A stretch of 64,000 bases of DNA from Aurantiochytrium sp. KH105 (taxonomy: Eukaryota > Sar > Bigyra > Thraustochytrida > Thraustochytriidae). The stretch is from NCBI GenBank assembly GCA_003116975.1, contig BGKB01000026.1, forward strand, positions 434,001 through 498,000, read 5' to 3'. Positions 48,169-59,800 of this stretch are shown here, in pieces; the first letter of the stretch is position 1, and every line of letters begins with the position of its first letter. The translations under genes were made by a program, and so were the position numbers. The notes under the pieces are model-generated. The model searched no databases. It was not told where the DNA came from and saw nothing but the letters and a program-made list of their open reading frames with translations.

Positions 48169-49665
48169 TTACTGCTGTTCCTTGGGAAGGCGAAAGACAG
48201 GATTAAGAGACTCCTTCTCCGAGATGATACGAAGCACCTCCGCCAACAATGGCGCGATGGAGATCCAGGTGATCTTGTCCGTGGGCTTGTCCTCGTAGCC
48301 GATAGGGTGCGAGGCCGTGTTGGAGACGACGACATGGTCGAGTGGGGCTCGGTCAATGCGCTCAAGGGCATCACGAGAAAAGAGACCGTGCGTGGCAAAT
48401 CCATACACGTTGCGAGCGCCACCAGCTTTGAGTGCACTTGCGGCGTTGCTCATGGACTGGCCCGAATCAATGATATCTTGAACGATGATAGCGTCGCAAT
48501 CCGCAATCGCCTCCTCGTCACCAACGATCTCATGTTCGAGAGCCGTGCTCGGGTCCGTATCAACCGAGGTTGCGCTCACAGCGGCTGCGGTCTGCGGCTG
48601 CTCCTTGCGCTCTTGCTCCTCGAGATTCGGTTTGCGAAGGACCATTGCAAAGCGAGCCTCCGGCACGCCTTTCTCAATGAGAACATTCCAAAATTCCTTG
48701 GCCCGGCTCACAGCCTTCTCGTCCGGAGCAACGACGACAACATTGCGACGCGGAGCATCTTCAGAGGCGCTGTCCGGGACGTTGACCATCTTTTCGGCAA
48801 AGTACAAGGCGCCGACCTTGATGGCAGTGATGTTGTCGCTCGGCACAGCCGGGGACAAGAACCCTTGCATCTGGCCGCTGTGCATGTCGACGCAGACGAG
48901 TCTGTCAGCGCCCATGGTCTCGATCATGGTCATGATATCCCTCGCTGCAATGGGAGACCGCTCGCGACCACGCTTCATGTCGCTTCGGGCATATCCGCAG
49001 TACGGCATAACGACCGTAATGGTCTTGGCCGAGGACCTGCGCATCGTGGAGATCATGAGCAGAAGCTCCATGAGGGAATCGTTGACCGAGGGCGGGCACG
49101 TCGACTGCACGAGAATCACGTGCTTTCCGCGAATGTTCTCGTTCACCTTGATGGAGCATTCGCCGTCAGCGAAGCTGGAGACGTTCATGTTGCCCAGGGA
49201 AACGCCAAGATACTTGGCGATATCCTCTGCGAGGGGCACATTTCCGTTTCCACTAAAAATCATCGTCTTGCTCGGGTCAGCCAAGGTCCGGCCACTATAG
49301 TACGTGAACTTTGAGGTCAGGACCTCGTCGTTGCCGTCGGCCTCGAGGGACCCGGCGGCCGCGGGCTCGGCGTGCGCCGGGGTCGCGGTCTCCTTGTACA
49401 CGATGGCGTACGCGACGCCGCCGCCGAGAGCCCACACGCCCGCGCACGCGGCCAGGGCGCCGTACTTGAGCGAGCTGCTCGTCGCGGGCCTGCCTGCCTG
49501 CGCCGCCGCCGCGCCCTGCGCCGCGCCCTGCGCCGCCCGCGCGCTCGTCGCGAGCGTCCGCCATCCCCGAGCCTCCGCCGCGTCCTGCGCCGCGCCGGGG
49601 GCCGCGCATGCGCGCGGACCCGCGCGCGCCACGCGCGCCGCGCGCGCCGCCGCCCTCGAAAGCAT
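48169..49665 (-). CDS. Ribose-phosphate pyrophosphokinase with mitochondrial-type leader and membrane anchor, 498 aa
   Basis: The start is placed at the ATG at 49665, giving MLSRAAARAARVARAGPRAC, a typical mitochondrial presequence; ATGs at 49761 and 49770 are also in frame. A hydrophobic segment (about 71-87, LAACAGVWALGGGVAYAIVY) comes before the enzyme. The catalytic part starts near 110: FADGECSIKVNENIRGKHVI, VQSTCPPSVNDSLMELLLMI, VMPYCGYARSDMKRGRERSP (flexible loop), VCVDMHSGQMQGF, and the PRPP loop IIVQDIIDSGQSMSNAASAL. These match PRPP synthetases, which make PRPP from ribose 5-phosphate and ATP for nucleotide, His and Trp synthesis. A 40-residue insertion (about 340-380) sits before the PRPP loop. 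A membrane-tethered, organellar form is inferred. Confidence 0.9.
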   Translation of the reverse strand: MLSRAAARAARVARAGPRACAAPGAAQDAAEARGWRTLATSARAAQGAAQGAAAAQAGRPATSSSLKYGALAACAGVWALGGGVAYAIVYKETATPAHAEPAAAGSLEADGNDEVLTSKFTYYSGRTLADPSKTMIFSGNGNVPLAEDIAKYLGVSLGNMNVSSFADGECSIKVNENIRGKHVILVQSTCPPSVNDSLMELLLMISTMRRSSAKTITVVMPYCGYARSDMKRGRERSPIAARDIMTMIETMGADRLVCVDMHSGQMQGFLSPAVPSDNITAIKVGALYFAEKMVNVPDSASEDAPRRNVVVVAPDEKAVSRAKEFWNVLIEKGVPEARFAMVLRKPNLEEQERKEQPQTAAAVSATSVDTDPSTALEHEIVGDEEAIADCDAIIVQDIIDSGQSMSNAASALKAGGARNVYGFATHGLFSRDALERIDRAPLDHVVVSNTASHPIGYEDKPTDKITWISIAPLLAEVLRIISEKESLNPVFRLPKEQQ

Positions 49666-50698
49666 CTGCGCCCGCGCCCGCGCCTGCGCCGGACTTGCTC
49701 GCGAGCCCAAGCCGGGTCTGCGCCGGCCTCGCGATCGCGCTCGCGCTCCACCGGCATGCATCACCGGCATCGCGGGTGGCCCTGCGCCCGCGCGGCGCAC
49801 ACCCCGGGCCGGGCGCACACCTGGGTCCCCGGGGACGCCTCTCCTCGGGCGGGGTACTAGGTCGTGTTACAGACAGTGCATTGGCGGGGTGGGGAGGGAG
49901 AGGGAGCTCGTCGTCTGAAGAGGTTGTGCTGGGCGGCGAACGATCGCGTCGACAGGGAGAGCTTCTTGTTCGTTGTGGAGTTGGGTGGAGATGCCAGGGA
50001 GGGGGGAAGGAAAGCCGAAAGGATGGGGAGTAAAAGGGGCAGATGCGCAGATCGTAGTAGTCTCTGTGCTGATCCCTGGGCCCGATCCGGTTCGCACCAA
50101 AAACAAGATTAGTCTCTGCGCTTCGCAGCGACGGTCTCTCTCCGCCCCGCGCCACGCCCTGCAGCTCGACGCTCATCGCCGCTCCCGCCCGTCCATTAAA
50201 TTTTAAGTTAAACCACCCATTCCATTCATTCATTCATTCATTCATTCCATGTCACTCATTCCGCCGTGGCCGTCTTCGACTACTGTGGTGGCGCTTGGGA
50301 AAAAAGATATTTTGGCCATCACCACCATCATCACCGTCCTCGACCTCGCCCACCGCGTCGACGACCTCCAAACCGAAGTCGAAGCTCGCTCTCGCCAGGG
50401 CGGGCTAGCTCTTTTCTCCTCCTCTCTTCGCCTCGCCTCGCCGCGACCGCGACTGCGACCGCGACGCGCAGCTGCTGCCGATACTGGCCGCACTGCGGTG
50501 CGCTCGCGTCCCGATTTCGATATTAGATTTTGTGTTCGCAAGGAGCGTCGCCTGGATCGAGGTGGCCGTGCAGAGCGCGAAGGAGAGCAGAGCGCGAAGG
50601 AGAGCAGAGCGCGAAGGAGAGCAGCGCGCGAAGAAGAGCAGAACGCGCGCGAAGGGTAGGCGGTAAGTATCTTCGAGAGCGGCGGTCGGTCTGTGAGG
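49666..50698. other. Divergent space between PRPP synthetase and UreG
   Basis: The PRPP synthetase leader is GC-rich; an ATTC tetranucleotide run lies at about 50219-50247. Close to UreG is the direct-repeat block listed separately. No other gene is supported. Confidence 0.45.
50571..50660. repeat. Direct repeats of about 17 bases (GAGCGCGAAGGAGAGCA type), about 4-5 units
   Basis: Units of the form AGAGCGCGAAGGAGAGC are repeated with drift and end about 40 bases before the UreG ATG, in the leader. Confidence 0.85.
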
Positions 50699-51553
50699 AT
50701 GGCGGGCGAGGAGGCTGCCGGCAAGGCGTGCACGTTCAAGGAGGGCGAGGGCGCCGGCGACGACGCGGCGCACGGGCACTCGCACTCGCACGGGCACGAC
50801 CACGCCCACGGAGGACACGGACACTCGCATGAGATCCTGGACGGGCCCGGCGACTACGCCAAGCGCGAGGCGCCCATGAACATGCAGGACGGCCGCGAGA
50901 GCTTTGAGAAGCGCGCATTCACGATTGGCATCGGCGGCCCCGTGGGGAGCGGCAAGACGGCGCTCACGATGCAGCTGTGCAGGCACTTTCGCGAGACGGA
51001 CCACGAAAACATCGTTGCCATCACCAACGACATTTTCACGCGCGAGGACGGCGAGTTCCTCGTTCGGAACGAGGCCCTCGCCCCGGAGCGCATCAAGCCC
51101 ATCGAGACCGGTGGCTGCCCCCACGCCGCGATCCGCGAAGACGTCTCGTCGAACCTTGCTGCCGCGGAGGAGCTCACGGCCAAGTTCCACCCGGAGCTCA
51201 TCCTGCTCGAGTCGGGCGGGGATAACCTCAGCGCCAATTTTAGCCGCGAGCTCGCGGATTACATCATCTACGTCATCGACGTTGCCGGCGGCGACAAGGT
51301 GCCTCGCAAGGGTGGTCCCGGTGTAACGCAGTCTGATCTCCTCGTCATCAACAAAACAGACCTCGCCGAACTGGTTGGCGCCGATCTCGACGTCATGAAG
51401 CGCGACGCGGCCAAGATGCGCGGAACGGGTCCCACTCTCTTCACACAGGTCAAGAACAAGGTCGGCGTCGCGGAGGTCGCCGATCACATTCTCAAGTCTC
51501 TGGCCGAGATGGACCCCAGCTCCAACAAGCGTCGCAAGATCGCCGAGGCGTGA
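50699..51553 (+). CDS. ureG: Urease accessory GTPase UreG, 284 aa
   Basis: The ATG at 50699 gives an N-terminal His-rich segment (about 26-46, [20 protein letters not shown]) as in plant UreG. The SIMIBI-type GTPase follows: [20 protein letters not shown] with the P-loop, [38 protein letters not shown] with the metal-binding [23 protein letters not shown], and [16 protein letters not shown] with the guanine-specific NKTD. UreG hydrolyses GTP to place nickel in the urease active site with UreD and UreF. No urease subunit or other accessory gene lies in the window. The gene is head to head with the PRPP synthetase gene. Confidence 0.97.
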   Translation: MAGEEAAGKACTFKEGEGAGDDAAHGHSHSHGHDHAHGGHGHSHEILDGPGDYAKREAPMNMQDGRESFEKRAFTIGIGGPVGSGKTALTMQLCRHFRETDHENIVAITNDIFTREDGEFLVRNEALAPERIKPIETGGCPHAAIREDVSSNLAAAEELTAKFHPELILLESGGDNLSANFSRELADYIIYVIDVAGGDKVPRKGGPGVTQSDLLVINKTDLAELVGADLDVMKRDAAKMRGTGPTLFTQVKNKVGVAEVADHILKSLAEMDPSSNKRRKIAEA

Positions 51554-51892
51554 TATCTTCCTTTTTCATCATAAAATTTTCAGAACTTTTTTTTCTTTTC
51601 TTCTTTTTGCAAATGTGCAGATGCCGGTGTCACGATCAGGCACGGGGCTACGGCGAGATTTAATTTGACCTTTCGTGGAGAGAACTCCTCCTGCTGGTCG
51701 TGGCTGCTGCTGCATACCTTGCGAGCGCCAGTCGCCAAAATCGCCCCTTGCCTGGTCCGTTAAAAAAAAGTAAATTTAAACAATGCAGAGACCGCGCGTT
51801 TCTCGACACGTGCGCGCGGTTCCGAATATCAGTTGGAAAGAGGGAAAGGGTAGGAGAGGGGCCAGTCTTCACGTCTCTCCTTCGTCTTTTCA
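51554..51892. other. Convergent 3' space
   Basis: The 3' ends of UreG (+) and the BRWD/PHIP-like gene (-) face each other. T-rich runs near 51573-51608 are the only features. Confidence 0.5.
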
Positions 51893-52597
51893 TTAAAAGA
51901 AGGTCAAGTCTTGCGAGAACTCCTCGATAATGTCGTCGTCTTTGATGTCCTTGAGATCCGGTGTGCTCGAGTCAAGCGACGATAGATTGTTAAAGATCTC
52001 TCGCTCCGCCTGCCGATCGTTGTACGCCTTGAGTGCCTGTTTCTCCGTGCGAAACTGCCCCAGAGTCTCCATTGCACCCTCAGAGTTCACAAAGAACCAC
52101 GTCTTGCTGTGCTCGTCATAGTGCACTGGCGAGTCCTTGGATCGTTTGGGCGTCTTGCTCGCCTTGGCACCACCCCGTCGTTTGGTTCCACCGGGAGCCG
52201 CGCTTTGAGCCGATGAGCTCGAGCTGGCGCCCGTCCCTTGCGACTTTCCGTTCTGATCCGATCCCGCCTGCCCGGGCATTCCCCCCATGGGGTACCACTG
52301 TTGTTGTTGGACTTGGGCTTGTTGACCGCCGTGATATCCAACGCCCGCCATGCCTGGGTACTGCTGCATCATGGGCTGCTGGCCTTGCTGGGCTTGCTGC
52401 ATGTGCTGCGGCATCATCTGCGAACTTTGCGATTGCGGCATGTGCTGGGCTTGCTGCTGCGGCGGCATACCAAAGCTCGTGTATTCCGGGTGTTGGTGCT
52501 GCTGCTGATTGCCTTGGAGTTGAGACATCTGCGCTTGTTGCATGTGTTGCATGTGCTGTTGTGATTGTTGTTGCTGGTTGTGATGTTGTTGAGATGG

Positions 52598-52629
<32 letters not shown>

Positions 52630-52840
52630 GATGATGCTGCTGTTGTTGATGTTGCTGCTGTTGCTGCTGCGGGAGATACTGCTGGTGCTGGGAGTACTGC
52701 GATTGTTGTGGATGCTGATACTGCTGATGTTGTTGATGCGGTTGATATTGCTGCACCTGCTGCTGGCTTGGCACACGTTGCTGGCGCGCGTATGCCTGTG
52801 GTGATTCCGACTGCGCTACCTGCTGTTGCTTGCTCTCCTT

Positions 52841-52888
<48 letters not shown>

Positions 52889-52910
52889 TTGTTGTTGTTG
52901 CTTTTGTTGT

Positions 52911-52957
<47 letters not shown>

Positions 52958-52967
52958 TTGCTGTTGC

Positions 52968-53001
<34 letters not shown>

Positions 53002-53045
53002 GCTGCTGCTGCTGCTGCTGCATCATCATCATCATCATCATTTGC

Positions 53046-53077
<32 letters not shown>

Positions 53078-53824
53078 AGCGCCGCCTTGCGCATGTTGGG
53101 GCATCATAGGGTGCTGGCCTGCCATCATCTGGGCTTGCTGTTGCGAGTATTGGCGCTGTTGCTGCTGCTGAGCATGCCCAGGAGCTTGTCCACCCGGACC
53201 CATCATTCCATATCCAGGCCCGCCAGGATACCCTGCATTGGGATGTTGATAAAATCCAGGAAAGGCCTGGTGCTGAAACTGCGAAGGAACGCCTCCCTGG
53301 GCACCGTGCGGGAGCCCACCAGCATCCCCCATTCCACCTCGCGCATTGGGCTGAGATGTCACGGGAGCCGACGAAGAGGAAGTGGAAGAGGAAGAGGACG
53401 TTGTTGACGCTGAGCGCCGGTTCTTTGGCTGTTGAGCTTTGGTGCTCGGAGCCCGAGGTTTCCGCGCGGTCTCAGACTTGGCCCCCGCGCTTTTTGTTGC
53501 CGTATTCGCGCGTGCCCGTGCCTTGGGTGCCGCCTTCGACGAGCCCGAGGCGCTCGAGTTAGAGCTTCCATCACTGCTCGAGGCGGAGCTCCCTTGCTGT
53601 GCCATCCCTTGGGGCGGCATCATTTGCCAACCCTGAGGCCCGGAATATCCCATGGGCGGCATCATAGGCTGTCCGCCAGAAGATACTCCAGGCTGAGGAC
53701 CTCCGTTGCCCATCTGCATCGCTTGCTGCTGCTGCTTCTGCTGCTGCTGTTGCGTCATTGCGTACTGCGAGGCGCCGGGATAACCCTGTCCAGCTGCCTG
53801 TTGCTGAAGTTCAGCTTGCTGCTT

Positions 53825-53856
<32 letters not shown>

Positions 53857-56800
53857 TCTTCTGTTGCTTTTGTTTTGCCAACTGCTGCTTTAGCTGTTGC
53901 TTCTCTTCCTTCTCCTTTTGTTTTTGCTGTTGTTTCTCTTCCTTCTCCTTTTGCTTTTGCTGCTTCTGCAACTGTTGCTTTTGTTGCTTTTGCTGCTTCT
54001 GCAGCTGCTGCTTCTGCTGCTTTTGGAGTTGCTTTTGCTGCTTTTGCTGCTGCTGCTTCTGCTGCATTTGCTGCTGCTGCTGCATCATTTGCATTTGCTG
54101 CTGCTGTTGCGCCGACATTTGCGCATGCGGCGGAAACATCGCGTCAGCCTTGGGCTGACCCGGTTGCGGTGAATACATCGCCTGCTGCTGATCGCCATAC
54201 TGCTGCATGCTCATGTACTGTGGAGTTTGTGACGGTTGCAAGACGGGTGACACTTGTGACGAATCCGCCTGTCGATGGCGTGACGAGGATGCAGCTGGTC
54301 CCTCAGAGGAAACACCAGAGCCTTGAGCGGCGGCGGCGGCGGCGGCAGCAGCAGCAGCAGCCTGCGAGGCTGCAGCGGACGGCGCGTGCATCCCTGCCGC
54401 CGTTGCGCGATTTACCATGTGTGGCGGAACGGCTTGAGGAGGCCAGGCGCCCGGAGGCATGGGGCCTCCAGCCCAAAGCTGGGCCTGTGCCTGAGCCGCT
54501 TGTGCTTGCGCTTGGGCGGCTGCCTGCATTTGCATCTGGCTCGCATCGAAGGTACCATTGCGCGGATCTTGCATGGCACCAGGTCCCATCCCTGCCGCGT
54601 TAGGGGCAGGCATGGACGCAGCTGAAGCGGCGGTTGATTTCGCCTTCGCCTTCTTGTTTAGCGATGGATGCGGAACGCCGACGGGCACCGGTGCGACAGC
54701 ACTCTGCGCGCTGGCACGCTTCTTTGCAGGTCGCGGCGTCTTGCTGCTCGTACTCGGTTGGCGAACCCGCTTGCGCGGCACAACCTTCTTCTTGTCCGAG
54801 CGGAACTCCTTAGACGACAAGGTCAGCACCGGAGTCTTTCGCGTCTTGCCGCCGCGGCGCTTTGGCCCTTCTGTGAACTTCTTGAGCTCAGTCTTCTCGC
54901 GATCAAAGGACGAAGGAAGTAGGTGTCCGGGAGCGCAGTTCACGATAGCGGTATTCACCAGCCGACGGAACACCTTGGCCGTGCGTCGCAGCGGAGAGCC
55001 CTTGGGGTTATAGGTGAGGCAATTTTGGAACAAAAGCTCCACGTCCGCCAGCACCTGATGCACGCTGCGATAAAAGCCGCGCTTCAACAACGTCACAATC
55101 GTCGTCAGGTCCATGGGAGCGGCCACGAACGCCAGGTAGCCCGGCACATAGTTCGGGTCTACCGGCTCCCTGAAGGGCTGCGCTTCCTCGTTCCGAGTCG
55201 CAAGCTCGACAAAGGAGGCAGCGATGCGGTCCGCAAGACCCGATTCGAGGGGCATGCCCAGAGGGATCGCCCACGGATCGATTTGCGCGTTCTTGGGCTT
55301 AAGTTCCCACGGTGCAAATTGCCGGACCTCGCTTTGGCCACTAGGACCCGGCGCCATGGCCACGTGAATTCCGCGAAACGGTGAGTTGGGCCAGCTTTGG
55401 ACGTCGTCTGCACGAAAACCCTGCACAGTGCCAAGTCGACCAGTCCTGTCAACCACCGGCGTGCCCTGCGTAAAGGTGGAGGCCGTATACGCGTTGAATT
55501 CACCACGTGAGATGAAAATGGCCGGATCTGTTGCCTCTGGTTTGAAGTAAACCATGTCAAAGATGAACGGCTCCTCCTTCTTCCACTCCACCCACGTGTC
55601 CGTCCGCGGCAGGAATCCATTTGCTGACTTGGGAGGTGTCGAGATCACACGTAACTTGAGCTCCAAGGCAATCGCAGTAAAGTTCTGATGATAGTCGCTG
55701 ATGTAAATGGCGTCGTTGGCGATCATCGACTTTTTCGAGTATGGAAAGATTGGTTTTGACGCCAAAAGCTCGCACAGCACCAACGGCCAATGCGCCATGT
55801 CATACGGAGGGTTCGTATTCTCCCACGGGGCGTGAAGGGCCGCCACGTGGTTGTTCTGTGAAGAATACAGCGTCTTGCGCAGCTCCAGATAACGTTCTGC
55901 AACAAGCTTGTGTGCCTGCGCGCAGTAAATAAAGTGGTCTCCGTACTGTGGCACCCTCAATTGCGCATGTAACCACGTGCGGTCAAAGCGTGCGGAACGC
56001 TGCAGCCATTCGTTATCGAGCATCGCCACAAGATCGCTCCCCGCAGTTCGATACGCTGTCCCGGAGGACGCCATCCTCGAAGCAGACGAGACAGACGCAG
56101 GGCCAGATCCAGAAGCTTCCCATGCGCCATCATCGGTGCGGTAGCTCGAACTCGAGCTTGAACTCGCGGCACGCCGCACAGGAGAAATCGCTGGCGAAGT
56201 TGCCGCAGATGAGCTGCTGCTAGTGGTTGCGCGACCGCCTTGCGCTCCGCCTGTTTGTGCGTTTCCACCTCCTGCTGGTGTCGACGAGCTTCCGGCGCGA
56301 CCATTGTTCGCCGTGGCGTTGCTGCTTCGACTGTTGCTGTTGCTGCTGCTGCTGCTGCTGCTCGACGAAGCGCCTCTGTTACCAGCACCAGTACTGCTCG
56401 AGGCTGCTCCGCTGGCACGCGCAGCGCCTTGGGTACCGCTCGAACTACCGCTACTCGTCGCACCTGCACCTCGAGAAGCAGCTGCGCCACTAGCACCAGT
56501 ACTTGCGATAGCAGAGTTTCCATCCGCCCCCGAGGAACCATTTGTGTCAAGGAGGACATCGCGGACCTGGCGCAGTCGACCGGCTGCACGACGTGCAGCA
56601 CGGCGGATGCCTCGCCCCGGAGGCGTCGTTCCTGCGCCCGAATGGCTAATCGCAGAGGGACTCTCGGCACGCAACAAATGAAGTTCGCCTCGAGTGATTT
56701 GCAGATCGCGCGCAGCGCGACGCTCTTCTTCTGCATCATCATCGTCATCCCCAATCTCGTACGCTTCATCTTCCGGATCGCCGTCGTTGGTATCCATTGA

Positions 56801-59800
56801 TGCCTGACTGACAAGCGCAGGTGTACGTCCCGCAGCCCCACCTCCGGTGCGTTGCACCGGTTGTTGTTGGGGCTCGTCATCACGATATGTAATGACCCGC
56901 CGACGCACAGATCGGCGACCGCTCTCGAGAATATCGCGGTCCTGCTCTTCCAGAATCGCCAAAACTTCTTGCAAAGCCGATTGTTCTTTGAGCCGCAGGA
57001 CGCGCTCGAGGTTCGAAACGGCGCGAATCCGGCTTTCGGGACTCGAGGTGTCGGGCTGCTCTTCATATGGAACAAGTTGCGCATCGCAGAGGGGGAGACT
57101 AGGAATAAGGTGCGGGGCCATTTGCACCTCGGCATCGACCGCGTTGCCAAAACTATCGTAGACCAGCTCCTTTTTATCACGCGCAAAGAACTGCGCCGGG
57201 TACGTGCTACGATACTCTCGACCGTCACCGATTCCCAGAAAGTTGAGGCGACCCATGGAGTCAGTGCACACTACATCAGAACCTGTGCGCCCGTACGGCA
57301 AAAACTGTACGTCGAGAACATACGCGATTCCTGACGAGTGCAGCGCAAGATTTTCGCACACAAGAGAACCGTCAACAATGTCCCAGAGGACAACGAGGCC
57401 ATCCCACCCAGCACTCATCGCCAGACGAGGATTTGTAGGGTGCGTGACGAGGGTAAGGACCTGGCTCCGGTGCTTGCGCAAGACATGAACCAGTTCGCCA
57501 CGTCCGTGGGCATCCCACACGCGAAGCTCCTGAGCCCAGTAAGCGCGAATGTCTCGTTGGCTTGTGGGCACGACCGTTTGCGCAGTGACAATCCAGCGAT
57601 CATCGCATGACCACGCAACAGCGTCGAGCCCTGGCGTGCGCTTGGCGCGGCGATTCCGAGCAACGCTCGAAGACGCCGGGCTCCGGCTGCGACCATTCGA
57701 GGTCGTCCCATTGGACGCGTCGCTGTGTTGCCGCGCTGCAAGCCCGCGCCGACCCTCGCCGCCATTGCCACCGTCTGCATCCGCACCAGAGCCGCCTCCA
57801 CGGCCAGTCTCGTTTTGCGACACACTGACAAAGTTCCGCACGACATCTTCGTGAGGCTCCGTTTGCGTGCTCAGCGAGAAGGAGACGCGAGGCAGCGAGA
57901 AAAGAAAACCCGCATGACTGTCGAGCGAACTGAATTGCGTGGTGTGTTTCCACTCCCAAACGCGGCCTATGCCTTCCTTGACCGAAGTAGCAAGAAGGCG
58001 ATAGCCGTCTTTGGACCACGCCAAACTCGAAACGGTGGACATTTGCGAGTTCACCATGTTGACAAGACGGTTCGACCCGTTCCGATACGCGCAGTTGACC
58101 AGCGGCGAGGCGGCAATGAGAGCTGTCTGGCACTTGTCTAAAATGTCTGCACCCGGAGACTTTTGCCCGCACCACACGCGAATACTCCCGTCCTCGGCTC
58201 CCGTAGCGATAAAGCCACCCGCGGGATGAACAGCCACGCAGTTCACCTCGCTGGGGCAAGCATTGTTTCGGTTAACGTGGGGGAGGACCGTAGGCGTGCG
58301 CTGGTCCACCGTCGTGGGCTCGACACGCACAACGGCGGTATCGTAGATGGAGTCAGTATCCCAAATGCACAACGAGCCATCATTGCTGGCACTGTATAGC
58401 AGACCTGTGTGCACGTCGAAACGCACCGCTTCAATGCCCTTTTTGTGGCCTTTGAGAACGCAAAGCGCGCGACCCGAAGGCAACTCCCAGATGCGAATGG
58501 AGAGATCATCCGAAGTGGAGGCAAGTACAACGCCTCCATCAGCTCGACGTTTGATGGCAACGTCGCACACGTTGTGCTCGTGGCCTCGCAAAGTCTTGAG
58601 CAACTCGCCACTTCGCGCAGACCACACCTTGAGAAGCTTGTCGTCCGCGCCTGTGACCACGAACTCGCCTTCTGGATCGACGCCGATGCAATAGACAAAG
58701 GAGAAATGACCCTGTGTCTTTTTGAGAAATTTCATCTTGCTGTACAGCGCACCAGCGGGCATCTTGGGTTCATGGTGCTGGCCGGTGAATGCATTGCGCG
58801 TCGGTTTGCGCCCAAGCGCCACCTTTCGTCGTAGCTCAGCTGCCTTGGCCTCCAGTGCTTCGGCTTCTTCCCGCCTCTTTTCGATACGATGCGCAAAGTC
58901 GATGGCGCCACGATCGTCGCCATGACGTTGTGCTTTCATCTCGAGGCTCCGAACCTCACGCCGGCGCGTGCGAATAGCATCCCTTGTACCCACAAGCTCC
59001 TCAATCAGATTTCGCTGCTCGAGGGCTGCGGCCTCTCGCCTCGTTTCGATTGTGTCAATGGCGGTTTCTGCCATGTGCGTCATTGCAGAACTGAGGTTAC
59101 CAAAGTGCCAGGCTACGTCGGCTACCGTTCCTGGACGGCGTGACCCTGTCCACGACTCTACCTTTGGCAGCAGACCCATGCGCACCACGTCCTCACGAAG
59201 AGCAGCTGCGGCATGGGTACATCCAAGACGGTTTTCTAAATAGCTCGAAATGAAATGAATCATCCGTGCCTGGCTCATCTCCTCCTCCATGGCCTTGCGC
59301 CTTGAGAGAATAAGCGCACGTTCTTGCCGATCTTCCCAGGCACGGGTCGACGGGACATCGTCTCCGCCATCAGTATCCTTATCAATCGTGTCTAGCGCGT
59401 CTACCATTTCAATGTCATCGTTGTCATTGGCCTCACCGTCCCTCGGTGATGCCGTTGCTGATGCGGATGGTGCTGATAGCGCTGTTGGCGTTGGAACAGA
59501 TGGTGCTGTTGGCGTTGTTGATGTCGGTGCTGGCGCAGGTGCTGTTGGTTCAGATGGAGCTGCTGGTGTTGTTACAGGCGACGTTGCAGAGGAAGCCTCT
59601 GTTGGCGCTGCAGCTTCTGATGCGTCTGCTGCTGCTGCTAATGATGATGATGATCGTATTGACGCTGAAGATTGTAATGGATCTGAAGGAGTTTCTGGTG
59701 CAGTAGCAGCTGCTGCTGGTACCGTTGATGATAACGATGATGATGATGATGATGACGACGAAGAAGAAGATGATGATGGTGCCGCGGGTGTGGTATCTGA

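Noticed and set aside
52826-53407. Polyleucine/polycysteine plus-strand ORFs
   Set aside because: They are antisense readings of the CAG/CAA polyglutamine tracts in the BRWD/PHIP-like gene.
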